DNA from: Bacteriovoracia bacterium
GTDB taxonomy: Bacteria > Bdellovibrionota > Bacteriovoracia > Bacteriovoracales > Bacteriovoracaceae
Assembly: GCA_030431635.1 (NCBI GenBank)
Contig: JAUIIL010000008.1
Location: forward strand, 169,657-233,656
Length of the DNA: 64,000 bases
Direction: 5' to 3'
A model generated the notes under the pieces. That model was not told the DNA's origin, did not search any database, and was given only the letters and a program-made list of their open reading frames with translations. The translations under genes and the position numbers were made by a program. Below are positions 39,405-47,020 of this stretch, in pieces; within the stretch, counting starts at the first letter, position 1, and each line of letters begins with the position of its first letter.

Positions 39405-41175
39405 AAGAACAACCAGACTGATCACTGTCACTGGCAGTAATTCCACCTAGAATTTGATCGATAAATGAAATATTAATGCAGCTATCACTAAAAGAAGCAG
39501 AATCATCAGCACCAGGTTTTCTTGCTTGCTGCTCATGGTATTTTTGGGCTTGTTCAAAATACTGAGCATCTCCCACGGCTTCAATTTCGGCAAGTAGAGC
39601 ATCTTTGTTAGAGCCCAATTCAATTCTTTCTTGGTTTGGCCCTTCGGCTTCCATTGAAAGGTAACTGCTAACGACGTTGTTATATTGATAAATTCTTTTA
39701 ACTCTCTCTCCTTCATCAGCAAAATACTCTTGCCTTTTATGAACTTTTTGAGAGAGAGAAGGAGTATTTTTAAGTTCTTCATCTGTAGGAGTTACATTTG
39801 TTATTCTTTTCTCTATTTGTTTAATTACGGCCATTCTTTCTGCCTTAAAAATATCACTCACACATTTTCGTACTTCTTCAGAATCCTGAAACTGACTTCG
39901 ACAATCATTGAGTTGATTCTGATAACCCTCAGACTCAGAAAATTTCTCAAGCTCTTCATCTTTCATATTCTCAATGGCCTTGGCCTGAACAATAGTTGCG
40001 GCGTTATGTTCAAGCTTGGCGTTTTGAAGATATTTATACTCTTGGTCGTCATAATAATCGTTACAAGCCTGTTCAGTTCCTTCAATACAGTCGTTTTCAA
40101 AGTCTTGAGATTTTTCTTTAATATCTGAATAAGATTTTGCCACATCAACAGAGGCAATATTTGTGATATCTGAAATCTTATCCCCATGGGTTTTTCCATC
40201 ATAGGCATCTTTGTAAAAAGTTGTGGCACTAAAGCCCACACCATCACTTCCAATTGCTTGAAGCTCTTTTCTGGTTTGATTGAGGGCCACCCCAGCTTTT
40301 CTGAAACTTCTCATCCTGTGCATGAGAGAGCAGGCCCTACTGCCTTCGATATTAGTTGTGTTGTCTTGAATAGCTGCTTGAAGATTTTGGTTAAGCTTAT
40401 CTTTATTTTTTTCTTGATAATAGTCACAAACAAGTTTGATTCCACTAGCAACACAAAATTCATAATCAGCTTTAATTTTCTCTTGGTTAGGCTGGGCAAG
40501 ATCGTTTTTAATTTTTTGCTCAATTTCACTGGCCCTAGTTGGGTCATAGGCAACTTCTTTAAAGCATTTAAGTTCACCAGAGACACTCGCGCATTGTTTC
40601 TTAGCATCATCGACTTCATCAACTGGTACGTATTTAAAACTTTCAAGACAATAGGCAGAGAGCTCAACCAGCATTTGTTTATTCATCTGGGAACCAAAAA
40701 GATCGTAGAACGTTCCATGGGCCACGTAACGAGAATCTTTAAAAGTCTTCATCTCTTTATTGGGCTTTTTATTCGCGTAATCTTCTCCAAATAAAGAGAC
40801 ATTTAACCTATCCCCTAAAAAATCTTTTACATCTTTAGCTTTCTCTCTTTCAATGACACCGAAGTTTTTAAGATTTAGTTTTTTGCTTATTTCGACTAAT
40901 TTATCATCCGGAATATCATCAAGCTGTTTTTGAAAACCACTAGCAATGCAGTTATTTTTCTCTTCTACCGTTTGGGATGTATTAGCACATTTTGATTTTA
41001 TTTCTCTAAATTCAGGATTATCTTCAAAAAGGTCTGTGAGGTAGGCATCGACTTCTTTTTCTTTCAAAACGCTTGTAATCTTAGCTGTTTGAGTTCTACT
41101 TTGTGAGGTCAAAGGTCTTGAACTCTGAGCATAGGTCAGCGAGCTGATGAAAAATAAAACGACAAAGACTCTCAC
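39397..41175 (-). CDS. Large secreted hypothetical protein, Cys-rich, helical
   Basis: A 592-residue protein with a signal peptide (cleavage near TYA-QSS) and GTG start, with GGAAGGAG ahead. The mature chain is mostly helical and charged, with about fifteen Cys arranged in pairs (SKCANTS...NNCIASG, AYCLESF, KQCASVSGELKCF, EFCVASG...VCDYY, DCRSQF...RKCV), suggesting several disulfides in the periplasm or outside. No family recognised. A perfect -10 (TATAAT on the minus strand, 41202-41197) lies just upstream, and the preceding gene on the same strand is another large secreted protein. Confidence 0.65.
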   Translation of the reverse strand: MRVFVVLFFISSLTYAQSSRPLTSQSRTQTAKITSVLKEKEVDAYLTDLFEDNPEFREIKSKCANTSQTVEEKNNCIASGFQKQLDDIPDDKLVEISKKLNLKNFGVIEREKAKDVKDFLGDRLNVSLFGEDYANKKPNKEMKTFKDSRYVAHGTFYDLFGSQMNKQMLVELSAYCLESFKYVPVDEVDDAKKQCASVSGELKCFKEVAYDPTRASEIEQKIKNDLAQPNQEKIKADYEFCVASGIKLVCDYYQEKNKDKLNQNLQAAIQDNTTNIEGSRACSLMHRMRSFRKAGVALNQTRKELQAIGSDGVGFSATTFYKDAYDGKTHGDKISDITNIASVDVAKSYSDIKEKSQDFENDCIEGTEQACNDYYDDQEYKYLQNAKLEHNAATIVQAKAIENMKDEELEKFSESEGYQNQLNDCRSQFQDSEEVRKCVSDIFKAERMAVIKQIEKRITNVTPTDEELKNTPSLSQKVHKRQEYFADEGERVKRIYQYNNVVSSYLSMEAEGPNQERIELGSNKDALLAEIEAVGDAQYFEQAQKYHEQQARKPGADDSASFSDSCINISFIDQILGGITASDSDQSGCSSK

Positions 41176-41196
41176 AAATTGACTCCTTCCTAGTCT

Positions 41197-41202
41197 ATTA
41201 TA
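41197..41202 (-). promoter_or_regulatory. -10 box for the secreted-protein gene
   Basis: TATAAT read on the minus strand at 41202-41197, giving a start near 41190 and a short leader containing GGAAGGAG before GTG 41175. No good -35 is visible. Confidence 0.45.
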
Positions 41203-41267
41203 TCGGAAGGTTGAGTAAAAAAGTTGAGTTTATGTCTTTTCAATAGGTTAGAAAGATAAAGAATGCC

Positions 41268-42944
41268 TTAGTAATTTGACATGAACAGTTCAGAAAATGG
41301 CTGAGAGATCTGTAATTTCTCTATTGAGCCTACTTTTTTGCAGTTACCGTCAATCTGAAGAGGGTTTTGAGGTTGTGTTTTTGTCTTCTCATCACCTGTC
41401 TTGTTTTGGATAAAAGAGTGAAAGCGCAGGTTTTTGCATTTGAGGGTTTTGAAATTATTTTGAGCACAAAAGCTAATCACGTTCATATCTTTGTGATAAA
41501 GACACTGCACCTCTTTTGCGAGTAAGAGCTGTTGGTGAAGAAACTTCTTGTCGACATTATTAACGTTGATAACATCTTTGATGTAATCATGCTTTGTGGA
41601 GTCTACAGCTTGGCTTAGGGCCACACAACTCACAAGATTTTGGGTTTTACTTAAGCATAGTTTCGTTAAAGCTTCGTTATATTCTTTCAAGTAAGAGAGA
41701 AGCTCTTTGACTTGAAAAAACTTTCTTCTTACAAAAGGACGTTTTCTTATTTTTTTGGTTTGAAGAGAAGCTTCCACAAGTTGTAAGAGGCTGTCACTCT
41801 TAAGGTTTCTTTCAGCGATAAGATTTAGTTGGTTTTTATATAACTGTAAAAGAGTCTCTAGTTCTATTCGAGTGGAGGTATCAATACTAAAAGTTCTTAA
41901 TGCAGAAAAACTAGATGAATTTAAAACGTCTGAATAATCAACGGCCTTAACTCTTGTAATAGGATGGAGTAGAGTCGCATTTAAACTCATTCCTCCAGAG
42001 TTGATAAGTTGTTCTTTGACAGCAAGAGGAAAATCAATAAAAAACTTGGTGAAAAGGTTGTTAGCATCACTATCAAGGTTTTTTATAAATTTTTTGGTTT
42101 CGTCAACGTTCATAGGAGATGCACCAATACGACCACAATCATCACAGTTATAAGTTGCATTTGGTGATGTTTGATAGAAATCAAAATCCTTAAGAATTAA
42201 ATTGGGAAGGTTTGTTTTAATTTCATAATTAATAGAAGTGTGTTCAAGATCACTAATTTTCTTCTTTTTAAAATCAGTGGTTAAGTCTAAAAGCTTATTA
42301 AGTGAATCAACATCAATTTTTTCACTGAACTGACTTTTATCTTCTTTATAAACACTAAGAATGTCTTTGAGTTCAGCATTGAGTTCGTTAAAGAAAGTCG
42401 TTGTTTTATTTTTTGAACTATTTTTTAGAATAGCAACAACATCTATAACGTAGCCTTCTTCTTCAGGTATTAAAAACTCGGTACCACAAAGGTTGTAAAA
42501 CTTTACGATATCTTTGACATCGACCAAAAAAGCTTGAGCAGCTTCATTAAGACGAGCTTCAAAACGATTAATAAGAGCTCTCTTTATGGAAAGCTGAATG
42601 TGAAAAACTTCTGTGGATTTTTTGTCTAGTAAGGCTTGAGCAAGATTAATTTTAAAAGCGCTCCCAAGACTTGCAAATAGGGAGGAGTTTTTTTGAACTT
42701 CTTCATAGGAATTTATTTTAGAGTTTTTATAACTGACAACAAATTGAGGGATTTCAACGTTGGTGACATTTTCGCTTTCGATAATGTTGACACAACTGTT
42801 GATCTTAAATTCGTTTTTTATTGAATTATAAGCTTGGCCTCTAAAAATTCTTTGTGTTTGGTGAGTTGTATCAATGTGCAATGCGCTTGCAATATTTGTA
42901 ATTAAAAATAGGAATAACAGGTATCGCTTCATCGATAAGGACAC
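41268..42944 (-). CDS. Large secreted hypothetical protein
   Basis: A 558-residue protein with an N-terminal signal segment (about 7-21; SALHID after it). The remainder is helical and Lys/Glu/Asn-rich with a few Cys (CDDCGR, LVSCVALS, CAQNNFKTLKCKN, NCKKV). A CDDC pair at about residue 275 could bind metal or form a disulfide. No family recognised. Start MSLSMKRYLL; the second Met (MKRYLL) is an alternative start that leaves a cleaner signal peptide. It lies 92 nt upstream of another large secreted protein gene on the same strand. Confidence 0.6.
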   Translation of the reverse strand: MSLSMKRYLLFLFLITNIASALHIDTTHQTQRIFRGQAYNSIKNEFKINSCVNIIESENVTNVEIPQFVVSYKNSKINSYEEVQKNSSLFASLGSAFKINLAQALLDKKSTEVFHIQLSIKRALINRFEARLNEAAQAFLVDVKDIVKFYNLCGTEFLIPEEEGYVIDVVAILKNSSKNKTTTFFNELNAELKDILSVYKEDKSQFSEKIDVDSLNKLLDLTTDFKKKKISDLEHTSINYEIKTNLPNLILKDFDFYQTSPNATYNCDDCGRIGASPMNVDETKKFIKNLDSDANNLFTKFFIDFPLAVKEQLINSGGMSLNATLLHPITRVKAVDYSDVLNSSSFSALRTFSIDTSTRIELETLLQLYKNQLNLIAERNLKSDSLLQLVEASLQTKKIRKRPFVRRKFFQVKELLSYLKEYNEALTKLCLSKTQNLVSCVALSQAVDSTKHDYIKDVINVNNVDKKFLHQQLLLAKEVQCLYHKDMNVISFCAQNNFKTLKCKNLRFHSFIQNKTGDEKTKTQPQNPLQIDGNCKKVGSIEKLQISQPFSELFMSNY

Positions 42945-43026
42945 TACAACGAGAGAGCGCGAAAAGATAGCTAAGGGTAGTATTTACAGACCCGTTTGTA
43001 TCGAAATTTTAATGAGTTAAGTGTTT

Positions 43027-43572
43027 CTACATAGAGTCGTCAGAGAGACCAAAAGTAGTTTTAAGCTCTCTAAGTAATTTATGGCTTTTCCCAAGGTGTA
43101 TCCACTGTCTGTATAGGCCAATAAACATCGTGGTGAGGAAACCGTAAATAACACCAGAATGAACAATTTTTCGAACAACTCCCGTATCGTGAGCACCGCC
43201 AAGAAGAAAACCGATTGAGCCAATGACAAGCATAAGAATGGTCCAGGGAATTGTTTGTCTCTTAGCAAGTTTACTTTGGTAGTGAAAGCGCTTCACTTTT
43301 TTCATGTAGGGAGTAAGATCTTTAGGAGGGTTGTCGAATAGTTCTCCTAAATTATTTTCAGTTGATAAAATCGTAAAAACATTTTCCACCAATCTAGCAA
43401 CTCCAATAAAATAAAACATGACAAAAGCCTGAATAAAAATAGTGAACAAAAAAGAAGGAATGGCCAATTGGATATGGCTGAAATTCAAATCAATCCAGTG
43501 AAAAGCTGTGGCAGCGGTTGCGCTAATTCCAACTAGCATGGTGAGTAATAAAACTCTTAAAAGGTATGCCAT
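43027..43572 (-). CDS. Integral membrane hypothetical protein
   Basis: A 181-residue protein with four predicted membrane helices (about 5-25, 35-62, 108-127, 133-155) and a charged cytoplasmic linker (YMKKVKRFHYQSKLAKRQ). The N-terminus MAYLLRVLLLTMLVGISATAA is an uncleaved or signal-anchor helix. No family recognised. It is divergent from the HEAT-repeat gene with 94 nt between. Confidence 0.6.
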   Translation of the reverse strand: MAYLLRVLLLTMLVGISATAATAFHWIDLNFSHIQLAIPSFLFTIFIQAFVMFYFIGVARLVENVFTILSTENNLGELFDNPPKDLTPYMKKVKRFHYQSKLAKRQTIPWTILMLVIGSIGFLLGGAHDTGVVRKIVHSGVIYGFLTTMFIGLYRQWIHLGKSHKLLRELKTTFGLSDDSM

Positions 43573-43666
43573 ATCAAACTCACTGTTAAAGCTATTAAAA
43601 TCAAATTGGCCGTGTTATATTCTGCAAACTTTTAGCATAGACACTACACAAGGGAAAGCGGGATCG

Positions 43667-44539
43667 ATGAGTGATCGAGGAGCTTCAGAGAAGATATTAG
43701 AAAAATCTCCATTAAATGGCATCGCGGTTCCTGTGGCCATTATCTTAGTGGGAGCGTTGATTGTTTTTGGCGTGACGAGAATGCTCTCAACTGAAAGATC
43801 TCATAGAGACCTTATTTCTGAAATGCATTCAAAGACATTTGGAAATAGATGGGTGGCAGCTTATGAGCTTTCAAAGTTACTTGCTTCTAAATCTATTGCT
43901 TCAGAAGAAATTCCTTGGGTTATTGAAAATCTTTCGGCCATTTATCGCTCTAGTGCAGATTCGCGAACGAGAAATTTTATTGTTATAGCAGTTGGCTCTC
44001 TTGAGCGAGTTGAAGGTCTTGAACTTCTTTCTCAAGCTCTGGAGGATCCGGATGATAAAGTAAAATTTAACGCGATTGTTGCGCAGGGTAATATGCCCGT
44101 TGGTTCTCCTATAGACTGGATGAAGCTTGAGAATTTTCTGGGTGATGAAGATAAAGGTCTTGTCCAGGCAGCTATTCTTGCTCTTTCTCAGCATAAAATT
44201 CAAGGAGCCAATGAGAAGATTAGACCATTTCTTAAGGCCAGCGAAAAACCTCTTCGTTACTCTGCAGCATTGGGGCTAATTAATTACCAAGAGGTCGCAA
44301 TAGAACCAGTCTTGAATGAAATGATGATGATGGATGATGCCCCTGTTAGCGATCCTTCGCAGCGCGTGGGAAAATTTAATGGAGCTCAAATTGAAGCATT
44401 AAAGCTCAATGTGTTAAATGCTTTGCAAAAAAATAAATGGGATTATTTTAACCCATTAATTAAGAAAGTGGCGCGTGAAGATAAAAATGTTAAAATTTCA
44501 ACAAAAGCAAAAGAAGTACTAAATTTGTTGAAAAATTAG
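43667..44539 (+). CDS. HEAT-repeat membrane-anchored protein
   Basis: A 290-residue protein with one N-terminal membrane helix (about 16-36) and a body of HEAT-type helical repeats (DSRTRNFIVIAVGSLERVEG, DPDDKVKFNAIVAQGNMP, DKGLVQAAILALSQHK, RYSAALGLINYQE, NVKISTKAKEVLNLL). The long frame starts at 43508, but ATG 43667 follows AAGGGAAAG and begins MSDRGASEK. HEAT repeats bind proteins. It is 87 nt upstream of the Rieske gene on the same strand, so it may help assemble the respiratory complex; this is inference. Confidence 0.7.
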   Translation: MSDRGASEKILEKSPLNGIAVPVAIILVGALIVFGVTRMLSTERSHRDLISEMHSKTFGNRWVAAYELSKLLASKSIASEEIPWVIENLSAIYRSSADSRTRNFIVIAVGSLERVEGLELLSQALEDPDDKVKFNAIVAQGNMPVGSPIDWMKLENFLGDEDKGLVQAAILALSQHKIQGANEKIRPFLKASEKPLRYSAALGLINYQEVAIEPVLNEMMMMDDAPVSDPSQRVGKFNGAQIEALKLNVLNALQKNKWDYFNPLIKKVAREDKNVKISTKAKEVLNLLKN

Positions 44540-44626
44540 AGATTTACAACGATAATGGCACTTGTCATCAAGGTCATTTTAATGTCAACAAAGTGAGTTC
44601 ACACGCGTGGGGAAAGTGGGTGAAAA

Positions 44627-45127
44627 ATGAGTGTCGGTAGACAGAAATTAAATCGTAGAGAATTTTTTGGATGGTTAAGTATTGGCTGGATAACCTTCAG
44701 TGCGACCTGTGCAGGTTTTGCTAGTTTAGTCTTTCGCTATCTTTACCCAAATGTTGTTTTTGAACCGCCAATGGATTTTATCGCAGGTTTTCCTTCAGAG
44801 TATGAAGAAGGTGTTGATGAAAGATGGAAAAATGGTTTTGGTGTTTGGATTTATAAAAACGAAGGAACACTTGTGGCCATGAGTAATATCTGTACTCACC
44901 TAGGATGTGTTCCTAACTGGTTGCCAGCTGAAAGAAAATTTAAATGTCCTTGCCATGGTTCTGGTTATTATCCAAATGGAATAAATTTCGAGGGACCAGC
45001 TCCAAGACCTTTGGAGCGTTATAAGGTTTCTTTGAGTGCTGATGGAAAAATTATTGTCGATAAATCAAAAGTCTATCGTTATGAAAAAGGTGAATGGGGT
45101 AACCCAGGATCTTTTATAAATGTTTAA
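44627..45127 (+). CDS. qcrA: Rieske [2Fe-2S] iron-sulfur protein
   Basis: A 166-residue Rieske subunit. Cluster ligands are C89 and H91 in CTHLGC and C107 and H110 in CPCHG (second Cys of the first box at 94 and of the second at 109 for the disulfide). NRREFFGW at the start is a twin-arginine-type signal/anchor, followed by a hydrophobic helix (about 17-38). It accepts an electron from quinol at the outer face. It is the first gene of the respiratory locus; 12 nt lie between it and the b6-type cytochrome gene. Confidence 0.96.
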   Translation: MSVGRQKLNRREFFGWLSIGWITFSATCAGFASLVFRYLYPNVVFEPPMDFIAGFPSEYEEGVDERWKNGFGVWIYKNEGTLVAMSNICTHLGCVPNWLPAERKFKCPCHGSGYYPNGINFEGPAPRPLERYKVSLSADGKIIVDKSKVYRYEKGEWGNPGSFINV

Positions 45128-45139
45128 GGGATAGTTGTT

Positions 45140-45922
45140 ATGGCCAAGAGAAGCTTTGCTGAATATGTAGCTAACACTCAAGTTTGGAAATCTGTTTTTA
45201 GGCATGGTCCACCAGATAACGCAAGAAATAGAGCTGCAGTTGTTGCTGGAAACGTTTTTCTTCACTTGCACCCAATAAAGCTTAAGAAGTCTGGGGTTCA
45301 ACTTGGATATACTTGGTGTATGGGCGGGTTAACTTTTTTCGTTTTTCTTGCTCTGACTATTACTGGTGTTCTTTTAATGTTCTATTACCGTCCAACAGCG
45401 GAATATGCTTTCAATGATATTATTGCTCTTCGTGAGCACGTGCCTCTTGGGATTATGCGAGAACTTCATCGTTGGGGCGCCCACTTAATGGTTATTACTG
45501 TTTGGATTCACATGTTTAGAGTTTTTATGACTGGTTCATATAAACCGCCTCGTGAATTTAACTGGGGTGTAGGTGTTATTCTCCTTACTCTAACTCTTCT
45601 TCTTTCATTTACTGGGTATCTCCTTCCGTGGGATCAGCTTGCAATTTGGGCGATTACGGTTGGATCGAACATGGCCAAAGCAACTCCTTTCCTTGGGCAT
45701 GGTGGACCAGGAGCTGCGCTTGCGAAAATTGGTGATTTTGTGATGGTGAGTGATAAAAACGATGTTCGTTTTCAGCTTCTTGGGGGAAGGTTTGTTGGTG
45801 AACCAGCTCTTTTAAGATTTTATATCCTTCACTGTGTTTTTATTCCTATTGTTGTTGCTGTTCTTATTGCTGTTCATTTTTGGAGAGTACGTAAGGACGG
45901 GGGAATTTCGGCTCCATTATAA
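45140..45922 (+). CDS. qcrB: Cytochrome b, N-terminal (b6-like) subunit
   Basis: A 260-residue b6-like half with four membrane helices. Heme ligands: first pair in LHRWGAHLMVITVWIHMF, second pair in LHCVFIPIVVAVLIAVHFW, the latter with 14 residues between the His, the spacing of b6f-type rather than bc1-type cytochrome b. The chain stops after helix D, so the rest is supplied by the next gene. AAGGGAT stands before the ATG. The role is quinol oxidation in the inner membrane. Confidence 0.94.
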   Translation: MAKRSFAEYVANTQVWKSVFRHGPPDNARNRAAVVAGNVFLHLHPIKLKKSGVQLGYTWCMGGLTFFVFLALTITGVLLMFYYRPTAEYAFNDIIALREHVPLGIMRELHRWGAHLMVITVWIHMFRVFMTGSYKPPREFNWGVGVILLTLTLLLSFTGYLLPWDQLAIWAITVGSNMAKATPFLGHGGPGAALAKIGDFVMVSDKNDVRFQLLGGRFVGEPALLRFYILHCVFIPIVVAVLIAVHFWRVRKDGGISAPL

Positions 45923-45937
45923 AAAGGGAATTTTTCA

Positions 45938-47011
45938 ATGAAAGCAGTATTTAATTTTCTTTCTCAACCACAGATATCGTTTACGATGACAATTATCCTT
46001 TTTATTGTGGCCATTCAAAAGATGGAGTTTTTCGCCAGCAAAAAATTTGGTTGGATTCTTCTTTTTGGAACCCTTGCTTTCTTTGGCTGGGGAATGACTG
46101 ACTCCGTTTTTTTCGGGACAATGTCTTGGCCAGATAACATTCCTATTGGGATTCTTATAGCTATTGTTCTATGGTCAACTTGGTTTTCTCTTCACAAAGG
46201 TGTCGAGAATGATAAGAGGATCGCAGCAGGTGAACCACCTCTTGAAGGGACACCAGAAAATAGAGAGAAAGTGTGGGCGTGGCCAAACCTCGTTTACACA
46301 GAGTTATTTGCTATTATTGCTTGTACGATTTTTCTTGTTGCCTGGGCCATAATCTTTAAAGCCCCACTAGAAGAACCAGCGAACCCGACTTGGGCACCTA
46401 ACCCAGCGAAAGCTCCGTGGTACTTTTTAGGTCTTCAGGAAATGCTTGTTTATTTTGATCCTTGGATGGCAGGGGTTGTTTTACCTGTTCTGATTATCGT
46501 TGGTTTAGTGGCCATTCCTTATCTTGATATTAATCCTAAAGGAAATGGATACTACACTTTTAGAGAAAGAAAATTTGCAATCTCTTCATTTCTTTTTGGT
46601 TGGCTCGTTCTTTGGATTTTCCTTATTATTGTAGGAACATTCTTAAGAGGTCCAAACTGGACATTCTATGGGCCATTTGAGTTTTGGGATCACCATAAAG
46701 TAGTCGCTGAAAATAATATCAACTTATCTGAAATCTTTTGGATTAAGCTTTTTAACACTGGTCTTCCTAAAAATATTTTCTTAAGAGAGATAGCCGGTAT
46801 TCTTTTATCTGTTGGCTATTTATTTGGGAGTATCCCACTCATTACAAAGTTTTGGGGAAAGAGATATTTAGAGGGCATGGGGAAGGTTCGTTATTATCTA
46901 ATGATTATCCTAATGCTTACAATGTTTAGTTTACCAATAAAAATGTATTTAAGATGGCTAATAAATTTGAAGTACATCATCTTTATGCCTGAGTTCGAAT
47001 TGAATATTTAA
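45938..47011 (+). CDS. Cytochrome b, C-terminal (subunit IV-like) protein
   Basis: A 357-residue protein with about seven hydrophobic segments. The middle has KAPWYFLGLQEMLVYFDPW, where canonical cytochrome b has the PEWYF motif of the Qo site; here the Glu position is Pro preceded by Ala. NPAKAPWYF with AIPYLDINPKGNGYY supports subunit IV identity. It is longer than plant-type subunit IV (about 160) through extra N- and C-terminal helices. It pairs with the b6-like half 15 nt upstream. The altered Qo motif fits a menaquinone-type or unusual quinol site, by analogy only. Confidence 0.88.
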   Translation: MKAVFNFLSQPQISFTMTIILFIVAIQKMEFFASKKFGWILLFGTLAFFGWGMTDSVFFGTMSWPDNIPIGILIAIVLWSTWFSLHKGVENDKRIAAGEPPLEGTPENREKVWAWPNLVYTELFAIIACTIFLVAWAIIFKAPLEEPANPTWAPNPAKAPWYFLGLQEMLVYFDPWMAGVVLPVLIIVGLVAIPYLDINPKGNGYYTFRERKFAISSFLFGWLVLWIFLIIVGTFLRGPNWTFYGPFEFWDHHKVVAENNINLSEIFWIKLFNTGLPKNIFLREIAGILLSVGYLFGSIPLITKFWGKRYLEGMGKVRYYLMIILMLTMFSLPIKMYLRWLINLKYIIFMPEFELNI

Positions 47012-47020
47012 GAGGTTGTG

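Noticed and set aside
40186..40794. 202-residue plus-strand frame antisense to the large secreted protein at 39397-41175
   Set aside because: The minus frame has signal peptide, ribosome site and a promoter -10; the plus frame is hydrophobic noise from AT-rich antisense sequence.
43508..43666. Upstream extension of the HEAT-repeat frame
   Set aside because: It runs over the divergent gene's start, has no ribosome site and its amino acids are noise; the start at 43667 is better.
44556..44570. TGGCAC in the gap before the Rieske gene
   Set aside because: No GC at the -12 position, so it cannot be a sigma-54 promoter.
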